Assembly: GCA_040756995.1 (NCBI GenBank)
Contig: JBFLYK010000036.1
Coordinates: 10,787-74,786 of the forward strand
Direction of reading: 5' to 3'
From: BP-133 sp040756995
Lineage (GTDB): Bacteria > Actinomycetota > Acidimicrobiia > IMCC26256 > BP-133
DNA: 64,000 bases
Of this stretch, positions 7,303 to 16,162 are shown piece after piece. The position numbers and the translations under genes were made by a program. The stretch's first letter is position 1. Each line of letters begins with the position of its first letter. The notes beneath the pieces are model-generated. The model had not been told where the DNA came from. It ran no database searches and worked only from the letters and a program-made list of their open reading frames with translations.

Positions 7303-8769
7303 ATGGGGCTTCCGGTGAAGGCCAAGCGCGTAGTGGTAGCCGTATCGGCAGCGGTGCTGACGGTCACGGCCGGCGCCGGTTGGGCCGCCGGTGAGGCGGC
7401 GCCACCGCCCGTGCGTTGGGGCAGGCTTGACGCGTCACTCGACATGTCGACCTTCAGCGCCGGTCAGATCACAGGGGCGATCCGCGTCTGGGGGGCCCAT
7501 GCGTATTCCCACGTCGATGACTCCCCGTCGGCCCGGGCCGTCGGCTCGCCCCTCGACATCGGGGTACTCGCCACCGCCGCTGGCTTCCAGGGCGTTTCCT
7601 ACCCGCTCACGTCCGAAAGTCTCAGTCCCGGCGGCGCCGACAAGGCGGAGTTCTCTGAGGCGTCACGGAGCGTGGAAGGCGTCGCCGAGGTGAAGCAGGT
7701 CTTCTCCTCGGCCACCACCAGCGCGGACCCGCCCACAGCGCAGGCCGATGGTGGCGGGCAGGCGGCGACCACCGCCCTCTTCACGGCCTCGACGTACCGA
7801 GCGATGTCGAATCTCGCCGACGACGGCCGAGGCAAGGTCGCCGGCAACGGCGTGGTCTCGGTCGACAAGCTGACGGTCGGGCCGCTGATCGTCCAGAACG
7901 TCACCACACTCGTCGAAGGGAGCACCGACGGCACCGAGGCCGGGACCAAACTATCGGCCCGGACACTCGTCACCGGCGCAACGGTCAACGACATCCCGGT
8001 GGAGATCGGATCATCCGGCGTCACGGCCAGCGACCAGGGGGTCGGAGCCGACGGCCTGACGGCGCTCAACGAGCAGATCAAGACCGCACTCGCCAGCGCC
8101 GGCGTGCTCGACGTCGTGGTGGCCGAGCCCAAGGCCACCAAGGGCGACCATGGCTTTGGGATCGAGGCGGGAGGTCTTCGGGTGAAGTTCCTGCCCACGC
8201 CGGAGATGAACGCTGCCGTCAACGCCGCCGTCCCGCTCGAAGCGGGCTTCGCCTCCGGCAAAGCGAACATGCTCGCCGTTCCGGTCGATGCCGAGGAAGG
8301 GGCCGGCCTTGGCGGTGGAGTGGGGGGAGTGGAAGTGGAACCTCTCCCTGGTGCCGCAACGTCCCCCGTCCCCGATTCTTCTTCCCTGCCGGGTGTGGCG
8401 TCGAGCTCCGAGTCCGGCTTCGTGGCGGCGCCGGCGTCGTCGAACCGGCTCGGTTCCCGGGATGGAGCCTCGGGCGCTGGTATCGCCAGTTCAGCAGGGC
8501 CCGGTCCAGGCTCCGCGGCTGTGCCGGGCGACGGCTCTACTTCGATCGTCCCCGCTCCGGCCCCGCCCGCTTCGGGGGGCGGCACGGCGGTAACGGCGGC
8601 CGCTCCGGTCGCGTTGACCCGGCCGAGCAACGGGCCGTGGATCGCCGCCCTCGCCGCCCTGAGCGTGGCGCTTTTGGCCGCCATGCTCATGGCTGCCCGG
8701 CGCGCCACGGCCAGCGGCGCCGGCTCGGGCCTCCGCCACGCGATCGATTCGCTGGCCGCCCGGCCTTGA
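7303..8769 (+). CDS. Secreted, C-terminally membrane-anchored protein of unknown function
   Basis: 488 residues; the ATG follows the lipoprotein gene after one base. An N-terminal signal peptide (about residues 1-29), a Ser/Thr-rich exported body, a Pro/Gly/Ser-rich stalk (about 330-435) and one C-terminal membrane helix (about 445-468, 'IAALAALSVALLAAMLM') followed by a short basic tail are visible. No catalytic domain is recognised. The position between the binding lipoprotein and the permease suggests a surface accessory factor for uptake of the operon's substrate. Confidence 0.6.
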   Translation: MGLPVKAKRVVVAVSAAVLTVTAGAGWAAGEAAPPPVRWGRLDASLDMSTFSAGQITGAIRVWGAHAYSHVDDSPSARAVGSPLDIGVLATAAGFQGVSYPLTSESLSPGGADKAEFSEASRSVEGVAEVKQVFSSATTSADPPTAQADGGGQAATTALFTASTYRAMSNLADDGRGKVAGNGVVSVDKLTVGPLIVQNVTTLVEGSTDGTEAGTKLSARTLVTGATVNDIPVEIGSSGVTASDQGVGADGLTALNEQIKTALASAGVLDVVVAEPKATKGDHGFGIEAGGLRVKFLPTPEMNAAVNAAVPLEAGFASGKANMLAVPVDAEEGAGLGGGVGGVEVEPLPGAATSPVPDSSSLPGVASSSESGFVAAPASSNRLGSRDGASGAGIASSAGPGPGSAAVPGDGSTSIVPAPAPPASGGGTAVTAAAPVALTRPSNGPWIAALAALSVALLAAMLMAARRATASGAGSGLRHAIDSLAARP

Positions 8770-8807
8770 CTCCCTTCGTCCGCTGATCACCACGCGGGAG
8801 GTTTGAA

Positions 8808-9281
8808 ATGATGTCAGTCGTTGAACAGGACGGCCTCGTAACACTGGAGGCCGACGAAGCCGTCCCAGTGAGGGACGAGCGGAGGGGACGCCTGGGCGCG
8901 CTCTTCGCCGATCCGCTGTGGGTCCTGCTGTTCGTCGGGCTCGTCGCCGTCGCCGTTGGGCTGGCGGGCGTCTTCTTGGCGCTGGCCCGCGTCCGACCGG
9001 AAATCGCGGTCCTGCGACAGATGCCGTACGTCGTGAGCGCCATCGCGTTCGGGACGCTCGCCCTGCTGGGGGCGCTGACCTGCTGTGGTTTCGTCGCCTG
9101 GCGAGCCTTCGGCCAGGTTCGCACGCTCACTTCCGAGCTCGAAGAGGCGGCGGCCGCGCTGATGTGGGAACGCGTCGCCGCGTCGGAGACCGAGCGGCGC
9201 GCCCGGCCGGCCCCGGCGGGAACCGACGATCGGCCGGCAGCCCGTTCCTCCGCCTCTACGGTCCGGACAACCGCAGGCTGA
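8808..9281 (+). CDS. Small two-helix membrane protein
   Basis: 157 residues from ATG 8808 with GGGAGG upstream. Two strong hydrophobic segments are seen at about 36-60 and 72-98, then a charged, possibly coiled segment ('LTSELEEAAAALMWER') and a disordered Pro/Ala-rich tail. No family is recognised. It lies 4 nt before livH and is probably translated with it. A role in assembly or regulation of the importer is a guess from position only. Confidence 0.6.
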   Translation: MMSVVEQDGLVTLEADEAVPVRDERRGRLGALFADPLWVLLFVGLVAVAVGLAGVFLALARVRPEIAVLRQMPYVVSAIAFGTLALLGALTCCGFVAWRAFGQVRTLTSELEEAAAALMWERVAASETERRARPAPAGTDDRPAARSSASTVRTTAG

Positions 9282-9285
9282 GCGC

Positions 9286-10143
9286 GTGTTCCTCCAGTTC
9301 GTCATCGTCGGCATCGGCATCGGGTTCATCTACGTGCTCTTCGCCGTGGGGATGGTGCTCATCTACCGGGAGAGCCGGGTCGTGAACTTCGCCCACGGCG
9401 GATTCGCCGCCGTGGGGGCCTATCTGTTCACCACGGTCTACAGCGGCGGCAGCCGCGGTTACGGCACGGCGTTGACGGCCGCGGTGCTGGCGTGCGCCGC
9501 GCTGGCGTGGCTCTCACATCGTCTCGTCCTACGGCTTGTGAGCGAGGCCGACCAGCTGACGTCGGCCATGGCGACGCTCGGTGTCCTCACGTGCACGATC
9601 GCCGGCATCCTCTGGGTCTTCGGCGCCACGCCGCGAGCGGTCCCTCCGGGCTTCGGCGGTGACGGGCTGACCTTCGGGTCGCTGGTCGTCACCTACCACT
9701 CGCTCTCCATCATGGTAACGGGAGCCGTCCTGTGCGCACTCCTGGGCTACATCGTCCAGCAGACCGGCATCGGGCGTTCGCTGCGGGCCATCTCCGAGAA
9801 CCGGACCACGGCCGCCCTGCTCGGGATCCCCGTTCGGCGCTACGACGAGGTCACCTGGGCCATCGCCGGTGGGCTGGCCGGCTTCGCCGGGGTGATGGTC
9901 ACCCCGAGCACGGGCGTGACCGCCACGGCCCTCGTCTTCCTCCTCGTCAAGGGGTTCGCCGCCGCCCTCGTCGGCCGGTTCGAGAACCTCGTACTGGTCG
10001 TGGCCGGGGGCCTCACCATCGGGGTGATGGAGAGTCTCGTCATCTGGAAGTTCCAGCAGGTCGACGGACTGCGGGAGCTGCTGACGTTCGCCTTGATCGC
10101 CGCCGCCCTCCTGACCCGGGAGCGGGAGCGGGTGATCGCGTGA
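9286..10143 (+). CDS. Branched-chain-type ABC permease, LivH family
   Basis: 285 residues from GTG 9286. About eight hydrophobic segments, with the LivH signature near the start ('YRESRVVNFAHGGFAAVGAY') and the cytoplasmic coupling loop 'GRSLRAISENRTTAALLGI'. It forms the membrane channel with the LivM half of the next gene. The stop overlaps the next start in a GTGA junction. Confidence 0.9.
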   Translation: MFLQFVIVGIGIGFIYVLFAVGMVLIYRESRVVNFAHGGFAAVGAYLFTTVYSGGSRGYGTALTAAVLACAALAWLSHRLVLRLVSEADQLTSAMATLGVLTCTIAGILWVFGATPRAVPPGFGGDGLTFGSLVVTYHSLSIMVTGAVLCALLGYIVQQTGIGRSLRAISENRTTAALLGIPVRRYDEVTWAIAGGLAGFAGVMVTPSTGVTATALVFLLVKGFAAALVGRFENLVLVVAGGLTIGVMESLVIWKFQQVDGLRELLTFALIAAALLTRERERVIA

Positions 10144-12080
10144 TCGCGCCTGGCCGCCGTGCGCCGAACCACGCCTCCTGGCGCCAGGTTCTGGGCGCGA
10201 CGAAGGAGTTCTCGCTTGTCGATGCGGCCCAGGGTCGCGCCGCACTGGAGCGTCGGCGCGCTTGCCTGACCCGGCAGGTGCGAGAGCACCGTGAATCACC
10301 AGCGCGGTGGAAAAGCCGAGGCCGCGCCGCCCTCGCCGCCCTTCTTCTCCTCGCCGCCGCCTATCCCGCCGTCGCTGACAGCTACTGGATCTTCGTCGCA
10401 ACCACGGCGTTCGTAGTTGCCATCACCGCCCTCGGCTTCGTCGTCCTCGTCGGGCTGGCGGGACTGCCCTCGTTCGTTCAGGCGACCCTGATGGGTATCG
10501 GCGCCTTCACTACCTTCAACCTCGAGAAGGCCGGCGTTCCATTCCCGTTCACCGTTGTCGTTTCAGGTCTCGTCGCCGCCCTTCCGGCCGTGCTCGTTGC
10601 GTTACCCGGGCTCCGGCTCCGGGGGGTCAGCCTGGGCATCCTCACCCTGGCGGCGGCCGTGGTCGGCGACGGACTTGTCTTCCAGTGGAACTGGTTCACT
10701 GGCGTCCTCTCCGGCGCCTCCGTCCCTCCGGCGACACTGGGGCCGCTCACGCTGTCGAGCGACACCGCCCAGTACAGCGTCGCCGCTGTGAGCTTCCTGG
10801 TCTGCCTCCTCGTCGTGTGGCGGATCAGCCGGGGCGCCACCGGGCGCGCCTTCCTGGCGCTGCAGGGCAGTGAGCCCGGGGCGGTGGCCGCAGGACTCAA
10901 TCCCGACGTCCTCAAGCTCGAGGCGTTCGCCCTCGGCGGGTTCCTGGCCGGGATCGGCGGCAGCCTCTTCGCCTACGGGCTCGGATCGCTGAGCGTCGTA
11001 TCGTTCAACTTCGTCGTGTCGCTCAATCTGGTGGTCATCGCTGTGGTGGGCGGCGTGTACCACCCGCTGGGGGCCCTCGCCGCCGGGGTGGTCTACGCCT
11101 TCGGGCCGGCAGCGTTGCGGGAAGCCGAACTCGATCCAAATCTCGTCTTCGTCCTCACCGGTGCGGGACTGGTCCTCGCCTTGATCGCCGGCCGTGGTGG
11201 CATCGCCCAGTGGGTGGGCGGGGCCATGCGGGTCAGGCCCCGCCCGATGATCCCCCGGCCGGCCCCGGCCCCCACGGCGCGGCCGCACTCGGAGCCCGCC
11301 GGGGGGGATCCCCTCGGGGCCCGTCCGGTGCTGGAGCTGCACGGTTTGGCGAAGCGCTTCGGTGGCGTCCAAGCGGTGAGCGATGTGAGCCTCGCCGTCC
11401 CCCAAGGGCAGTTGGCTGCGTTGATCGGTCCCAATGGCGCCGGGAAATCGACATTGTTCCGCCTGGTCAATGGGATGTACGGCCCTGACCGCGGTGACGT
11501 GACGCTGCACGGCGAGTCGCTCCTGGGGCTCAGCCCCAGCCAAAGGGCCCGGCGCGGCCTCGGATGGACGTATCAGAGCACCCAGCTCTTCCCCGCCCTG
11601 ACGACCGTGGAGAATCTTCTTGTCCCGCTCGAGCGGCATTCACCCAGGCACGTCGCGGGCGACGTTGTCAGTGGCCCGGCAGGCCGGCGCCGCCGCCGGG
11701 AATCGGTAGCCCGGGCCTACGCCGCGCTCGACGAGGCAGAACTCGCCCGGTACGCCAACGAGCTGGTTGGCAACCTGCCATTCGGGGTCCTCCGACGCCT
11801 GGAGGTCGCCCGGGCGGTGGTGACCGAGCCCGAGATCCTGTTGCTCGACGAGCCTGCCACCGGCATGAACGCCCATGAGACCGAGGAGTTCGCCGAGTTC
11901 CTCCGCTCCGTGTGGGCCCGGCATGGAATCACGATCTTCTTCATCGAGCATGACATGAACCTGGTCATGCCCGTCGCCCATCAGGTCTACGTGCTTGACT
12001 TCGGCGAACTGATCGCTTCCGGCACGCCGGCCGAAATCCAGTCCAACCAGCGGGTCATCGACGTGTACCTCGGCGCATGA
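10140..12080 (+). CDS. LivM permease-LivG ATPase fusion
   Basis: 646 residues from GTG 10140, overlapping the livH stop. A cytoplasmic N-terminal extension (about 1-55) is followed by a LivM permease domain with many hydrophobic helices (about 58-365), a Pro-rich linker (about 370-395), and a LivG ATPase domain. Walker A is 'GPNGAGKST' from residue 430, the signature region is 'LPFGVLRRLEVARAV', and Walker B is 'ILLLDEPATGM'. LivM-LivG fusions are known in Actinobacteria. The gene overlaps livF by 4 nt. Confidence 0.9.
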   Translation: MIAPGRRAPNHASWRQVLGATKEFSLVDAAQGRAALERRRACLTRQVREHRESPARWKSRGRAALAALLLLAAAYPAVADSYWIFVATTAFVVAITALGFVVLVGLAGLPSFVQATLMGIGAFTTFNLEKAGVPFPFTVVVSGLVAALPAVLVALPGLRLRGVSLGILTLAAAVVGDGLVFQWNWFTGVLSGASVPPATLGPLTLSSDTAQYSVAAVSFLVCLLVVWRISRGATGRAFLALQGSEPGAVAAGLNPDVLKLEAFALGGFLAGIGGSLFAYGLGSLSVVSFNFVVSLNLVVIAVVGGVYHPLGALAAGVVYAFGPAALREAELDPNLVFVLTGAGLVLALIAGRGGIAQWVGGAMRVRPRPMIPRPAPAPTARPHSEPAGGDPLGARPVLELHGLAKRFGGVQAVSDVSLAVPQGQLAALIGPNGAGKSTLFRLVNGMYGPDRGDVTLHGESLLGLSPSQRARRGLGWTYQSTQLFPALTTVENLLVPLERHSPRHVAGDVVSGPAGRRRRRESVARAYAALDEAELARYANELVGNLPFGVLRRLEVARAVVTEPEILLLDEPATGMNAHETEEFAEFLRSVWARHGITIFFIEHDMNLVMPVAHQVYVLDFGELIASGTPAEIQSNQRVIDVYLGA

Positions 12081-12802
12081 GTCTCCTCCACATCGAAAAC
12101 GTCGTAGCGTCCTACGGCCGGGTGCGGGTCCTGCACGGTGTCAGCCTCAAGGTCCGGGAAGGCCAGATCGTCAGTCTGCTCGGCGCCAACGGTGCCGGGA
12201 AGACCACGACCCTGAAGGTGATCAGCGGGCTGCTCCCAGCCACCGCCGGCCGTATCACGTTCGGTGGAGTCCCGCTGCCCCGCACGCCCGACGCCATCGC
12301 CCGGGCCGGTATCGCGCACATTCCGGAGGGCCGTGGAATCTTCGCGACCCTCACCGTGAGGGAGAACCTGCAGTTGGGTGGCCGCCATCTCGGCGCTCGG
12401 CTGCCGCAGGAGTTCGATCGGGTGTTCGAACTCTTTCCGCGGCTGTCGGAACGCCTGGCCCAGCGGGCGGGGACGCTATCCGGAGGGGAGCAGCAGATGC
12501 TGGCCATCGGGCGGGCGTTGCTCCGGCAGCCCCAGCTGCTCATGATCGACGAGCTGTCGCTGGGGCTCGCCCCGGTGGTGCTCGACGAGCTCTTCCCGGT
12601 CCTGCCCCGGATCGCAGCGCAGGGCACCGCCGTGCTCCTTGTGGAGCAGTTCGTCGGCCGGGCGCTGCAGGTCGCCGGCTACGCCTACCTGCTCGAGAAG
12701 GGCCGGGTCCAGGTCCACGGCTCACCAGACGAATTGTCACGTGACCAGACGGCGCTCAAGAGCGCCTACCTCGGAGGGGTAGAGGCCTCCCACACACGTT
12801 AG
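12077..12802 (+). CDS. ABC transporter ATPase, LivF family
   Basis: 241 residues; the ATG overlaps the previous stop (ATGA). Walker A 'GANGAGKTT' (residues 36-44), signature 'LSGGEQQMLAIGRALL', Walker B 'LLMIDELSLGLAP' and the switch histidine replaced by Gln in 'LLVEQFVG', as is normal for LivF. It pairs with the LivG domain of the fusion to power the importer. Confidence 0.92.
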   Translation: MSLLHIENVVASYGRVRVLHGVSLKVREGQIVSLLGANGAGKTTTLKVISGLLPATAGRITFGGVPLPRTPDAIARAGIAHIPEGRGIFATLTVRENLQLGGRHLGARLPQEFDRVFELFPRLSERLAQRAGTLSGGEQQMLAIGRALLRQPQLLMIDELSLGLAPVVLDELFPVLPRIAAQGTAVLLVEQFVGRALQVAGYAYLLEKGRVQVHGSPDELSRDQTALKSAYLGGVEASHTR

Positions 12803-12813
12803 GAGAAGCAGAC

Positions 12814-13182
12814 ATGGATGACGAGGAGTTCCGGGCCACGATCGTCAAAGTGATCGGTGCGGTGGTCCACCAGCCGGAAGTGAAGAAGATTGCCGGATCC
12901 GGCAAGGTCTTCGCCTTCGGAGCGATCGACGCCCCGGCGACCTGGTACATCGACGCCAGCGGCGATCCGGTCTTCTCTGAGGGCACCCCGGAGAAGTTCG
13001 AAGTGCGGGCCACGATGACGAAGGCGGACTGGATATCGTTGCTGGCTGGCAAGCTGTCGCCAACCCAGGCCATGCTTCGAAAGAAGCTCAAGGTCGAGGG
13101 GTCAGTGGCGGCCATCACGAGCTTGTCGATGGACGCGCTCATCCGGACCTACAAGGAGCAGATGGAGGGTCAGACGGCGTGA
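12814..13182 (+). CDS. SCP2 sterol/lipid-carrier domain protein
   Basis: 122 residues, about one SCP2 domain, from ATG with AGGAG upstream. The segment 'KFEVRATMTKADWISLLAGK' and 'LSPTQAMLRKKLKVEGSVA' is typical of SCP2 folds, which bind fatty acyl-CoA or sterols in a hydrophobic tunnel. Placed right after the importer, it could hold the incoming hydrophobic substrate or its CoA ester. It overlaps the next gene in a GTGA junction. Confidence 0.85.
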   Translation: MDDEEFRATIVKVIGAVVHQPEVKKIAGSGKVFAFGAIDAPATWYIDASGDPVFSEGTPEKFEVRATMTKADWISLLAGKLSPTQAMLRKKLKVEGSVAAITSLSMDALIRTYKEQMEGQTA

Positions 13183-13940
13183 TCCTCCAGGACAAAGTCG
13201 GCGTCATCACTGGCGCCGCTCAGGGTATCGGACGGGCTTATGCTCTGGCTTGCGCCGCTCAGGGTGCCAGCGTAGTGCTGGCCGACATCCAAGATTCGGG
13301 GCCGGCGGCCAAGGCAGTGGAGGAGGAGGGAGGCACCGCCCTGGCCGTCGAGGTCGACGTGACCCGGCCAGAATCGAACGAGTCCATGGTGGCCGCCACG
13401 CTGGAGAAGTTCGGGCGAATCGACTTCCTGGTCAACAACGCTGCCCTCTACGGCGATCTCGAGTTGACCTACTGGGAGGACATCGCGATCGAGGATTGGG
13501 ACCGCGTGATGGCCGTCAACGTGAAAGGCATGTTCCTGGCCAGCAGGGCGGTTGCCCCGCACTTCATCGAGCAGAGGGCCGGAAAGATCGTCAACATCTC
13601 ATCGGGTACCGCCCACGCCGGCATCGTCGGGGCGCTGCACTACGTGACGTCGAAAGGAGCGGTAATCGGTTTCACCCGCGCACTGGCCCGCGAGCTCGGC
13701 GACTTCGGCATCAACGTCAACTGCCTGACGCCCGGCTTCACGATGAGCGAAGCCAGCAAGAAGCTCATGCGCGAGGCGGGGGCCGAGTCGTTGGAGGACC
13801 TCGTCGTCGCCGCCCAATGCTTCAAGCGGCCGGAGCAGCCCGAAGACCTGACCGGCGCGGTGGTGTTCCTCGTCTCGAACCTCTCCGACTTCATGACCGG
13901 CCAGGTCGTGAACGTCGACGGCGGATGGGTGATGCACTAG
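13179..13940 (+). CDS. Short-chain dehydrogenase/reductase
   Basis: 253 residues from GTG 13179. The nucleotide-binding motif is 'TGAAQGIGRAY', followed by Asp in 'VVLADIQ' (NAD preference), 'NNAA' and the catalytic 'YVTSK' with the upstream serine in 'NISSGTAHAG'. It probably oxidises a hydroxyacyl-CoA or alcohol intermediate. It is the last gene of the importer operon; about 260 bp without a gene separates it from the converging tetR gene. Confidence 0.88.
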   Translation: MILQDKVGVITGAAQGIGRAYALACAAQGASVVLADIQDSGPAAKAVEEEGGTALAVEVDVTRPESNESMVAATLEKFGRIDFLVNNAALYGDLELTYWEDIAIEDWDRVMAVNVKGMFLASRAVAPHFIEQRAGKIVNISSGTAHAGIVGALHYVTSKGAVIGFTRALARELGDFGINVNCLTPGFTMSEASKKLMREAGAESLEDLVVAAQCFKRPEQPEDLTGAVVFLVSNLSDFMTGQVVNVDGGWVMH

Positions 13941-14203
13941 CGAGGCGGACGCGGTCCAGCCGTCCCGCCGGTCCGCCCGATGGACGGCATCGCCGCCGGC
14001 TTCGATTCACCCAGGCCGCCCGCTCCTTCCGGTCCGAGGCGGCGGCCCTGATGGAGAGCCTCTTCCGAATCCGTCGGAGACGAGTTCATGGGCGGCATGG
14101 CGCCTTGGCTGGTGTCCCGCCGTCCGTCGCCTCGTGGATGCGGCCACCCAGCACGCGTCCGGTCGGCGCCGTTGTGGAACTCGTCGACGCGCGTCGGAGC
14201 GCA

Positions 14204-14836
14204 TCAGCTCGAGACGGAGGAACTCGATCTCGACGGCTTCGGTTGTCTCTGGCCGAGCGGCGCCTGCAGGGCTTTGGCCCCGAGATGACTGACCAGGTCC
14301 CCGAAAGCATCGGGGCTTACACCGCGGCCCCGCCGGTACCAGCGGACCGCGGCGTTCGTCATCCCGAGCAGCGCCAAGGCCGTCAGCTTGGGTGGAACAT
14401 CCTCGAAGTCCCCTGCGTCGATGCCGTCCTGGATGACGGCCGCGAGCTGGTCGACGTAGTACCGCTCGCCGGCTTCGAGTGTGTCGCGCACCCGGGTCGG
14501 AAGCGACTTCATCTCGGCCAGGTACACCCCGAAAATGTTCACGTTGCTCAGGACGAGGCTGGCGTGGGACCTCAGGATCCGGTCGAGTTTCTCCGCCGGC
14601 GGAGCATCCAGCGCGGCCGTCTGCTCCAGCTGCGCCGTGATTTCGTGGCCGGCGCTCTCGATCACCGCTACGAGGATCTGCTCTTTGCTCTTGAAGTAGT
14701 AATACAGAGCGGCTCGGGTGAATCCGAACTCGTCAGCGATGTCATTGAGCGTGGCGCTGCGGTAGCCCTTGTTCCGGAAGACACGTGCCGCCACCCGGAG
14801 GATCTCGTCCCTTCGCGCACCGTTCGACACTGCCAC
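14204..14836 (-). CDS. TetR-family transcriptional regulator
   Basis: 210 residues from a GTG at 14836 (GTG 14830 is possible), chosen because GAGGGAGGGA lies just upstream on the minus strand. The N-terminal HTH is clear: 'RRDEILRVAARVFRNKGY', 'ATLNDIADEFGFTRAALYYY', 'FKSKEQI'. The ligand domain resembles TetR regulators that sense acyl-CoA or aromatics, but the ligand cannot be read from sequence. It is divergent from the reductase operon, with operator-like site 3 between them, so it is a candidate repressor of the whole island. Confidence 0.9.
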   Translation of the reverse strand: MAVSNGARRDEILRVAARVFRNKGYRSATLNDIADEFGFTRAALYYYFKSKEQILVAVIESAGHEITAQLEQTAALDAPPAEKLDRILRSHASLVLSNVNIFGVYLAEMKSLPTRVRDTLEAGERYYVDQLAAVIQDGIDAGDFEDVPPKLTALALLGMTNAAVRWYRRGRGVSPDAFGDLVSHLGAKALQAPLGQRQPKPSRSSSSVSS

Positions 14837-14911
14837 CGGTCCCTCCCTCGTCGTCCGCCGTGCTGTGCTCGGACCTCTTCCAGTTTGCCGCCCCGGGGCC
14901 AGCCCGACGAA

Positions 14912-14929
14912 ACTTACTTTCTTGAAAGT
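14912..14929. promoter_or_regulatory. Operator-like site 3, ACTT-N10-AAGT
   Basis: ACTTACT and GAAAGT are placed exactly as in sites 1 and 4. Inside it ACTTTC (14916-14921) and GAAAGT (14924-14929) form a perfect inverted repeat. It lies between the divergent tetR gene and the reductase operon and could control both. Confidence 0.65.
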
Positions 14930-14976
14930 CAAAGCATCGGTTATCCTAGGCACATGAGCAAGCGGGGAGCGCGGCG

Positions 14977-15987
14977 TTGGTCCATCGGGTGACGATTGCC
15001 GGTGGACGGTCCTTCGAGGCTGCGGCAGGCGAAAGCCTGCTGGACGCCGCCTTGCGTAGCGGGATCGCGCTGCGCTACGGCTGCCGGCGGGGCAAGTGTT
15101 CGACATGCAAGCACGTCGTGGTGGAAGGCGACGTGGACGACAGCGGCATCTCCGCCTACGCCCTGCTCGACGACGAGCGCGACGAGGGCGTCACGCTCTT
15201 GTGCCAGGCGTTCGCCCGCAGTGACTGCCTCATCGAACTGCTCGAAGACGGCGCCGACGGCGGCGCTGACCTACCGCTACCGAGAACCATCGAGGCCGCC
15301 GTGGCCGAGGCGACGCCCCTGTCACGGTCGTTGTGGTCCGTGGTGCTCGACCTCGCTGACCCCCTCGATTTCCTCGCCGGCCAGTACGTCGAAGTCGGTG
15401 TTCCCGGGCAGCCGGAGCTCACGCGGCCGTACTCGATCGCGTCGGCGTCGAGTGCCGTCAAACGGGTCGAGCTGGTGGTGAAGCGCCTCGACGGTGGTGC
15501 CTTCTCCGGCCAGCTGGGATCCCTGCCGGCCGGCACGCCGACCTTCGTCCGGGGCCCGTTCGGCCAGATGCACCTCCGAACGACGGGACGGCCGGTCACG
15601 CTCGTCGGCGCCGGATCGGGCATCGGCCCGCTCTTCGGGATCCTCCGGGAGCTGGCCGAGCGTGAACCTCACCGGCCGGTGCGGCTCTTCTATGGCGCGG
15701 CGACAGCCGCCGACCTCCCGTTTGCCGACGAGCTCCGTCGGCTCGGGCGGGAAGTCCCGGGCCTCGAGGTCCACATCACACTGAGCCGCCCGGAACCGGC
15801 CGAAGGCTGGACCGGCCCCGTCGGGCGGGTGACGACCCTGCTGGCCCGGGCCTTCGGCGACGAGCCGGATACCGACGCCTACGTCTGCGGACCCGCCGAG
15901 ATGTGCGACCACGTGTCGCTGTTCCTCGAGGCGCGAGGTGTCCCGCCCCGCCAGATCCATATGGACAGGTTCTACCCGGCCGACTGA
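14977..15987 (+). CDS. Ferredoxin-NAD(P)H reductase of di-iron monooxygenase type
   Basis: 336 residues from TTG 14977 with GGGGAG eight bases upstream; GTG 14989 is an alternative. The N-terminal plant-type [2Fe-2S] domain has C36, C41, C44 and C76. A flavin domain follows ('RPYSIASAS') and then the NAD domain ('GAGSGIGPLFGILREL'). Ferredoxin at the N-terminus is the order in reductases of methane, phenol and propane monooxygenases; PaaE has it at the C-terminus. It could therefore serve the di-iron monooxygenase at 22.7-25.3 kb, the adjacent PaaA-like oxygenase, or both. Confidence 0.9.
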   Translation: MVHRVTIAGGRSFEAAAGESLLDAALRSGIALRYGCRRGKCSTCKHVVVEGDVDDSGISAYALLDDERDEGVTLLCQAFARSDCLIELLEDGADGGADLPLPRTIEAAVAEATPLSRSLWSVVLDLADPLDFLAGQYVEVGVPGQPELTRPYSIASASSAVKRVELVVKRLDGGAFSGQLGSLPAGTPTFVRGPFGQMHLRTTGRPVTLVGAGSGIGPLFGILRELAEREPHRPVRLFYGAATAADLPFADELRRLGREVPGLEVHITLSRPEPAEGWTGPVGRVTTLLARAFGDEPDTDAYVCGPAEMCDHVSLFLEARGVPPRQIHMDRFYPAD

Positions 15988-16016
15988 CGGCCCCCATGCC
16001 CGGGAGGAGCGGAGCG

Positions 16017-16151
16017 ATGTTCCAAGTGCTATGGGAGTGTGACAGCTGTGGTCACATCTGGGGCGCGAGCCCCACCGAGGTCTGTACGACCTGCCCCGCC
16101 TGCCACAGCGAGGATATCGAGCAGGGCGACCAGCCCGTCGCGGTGAACTGA
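16017..16151 (+). CDS. Zinc-ribbon/rubredoxin-like mini-protein, 44 residues
   Basis: ATG 16017 has GGGAGGAG upstream and lies between the reductase and the PaaA-like gene. It contains 'CDSCGHIW' and 'CTTCPAC', so four cysteines can bind zinc or a single iron. The C-terminal tail is acidic. It may be a rubredoxin-like electron carrier or a structural subunit of the neighbouring oxygenase. Its conserved position between two redox genes supports it being real. Confidence 0.7.
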   Translation: MFQVLWECDSCGHIWGASPTEVCTTCPACHSEDIEQGDQPVAVN

Positions 16152-16162
16152 CAGGAGGCCTG

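Noticed and set aside
13250..14992. 580-residue forward frame crossing the SDR and tetR genes
   Set aside because: Arginine-rich shadow; runs antisense to a clear TetR gene.
14954..14992. Possible 12-residue leader peptide before the reductase
   Set aside because: The ATG frame ends inside the reductase start, but there is no attenuator-like structure and no good ribosome binding site.
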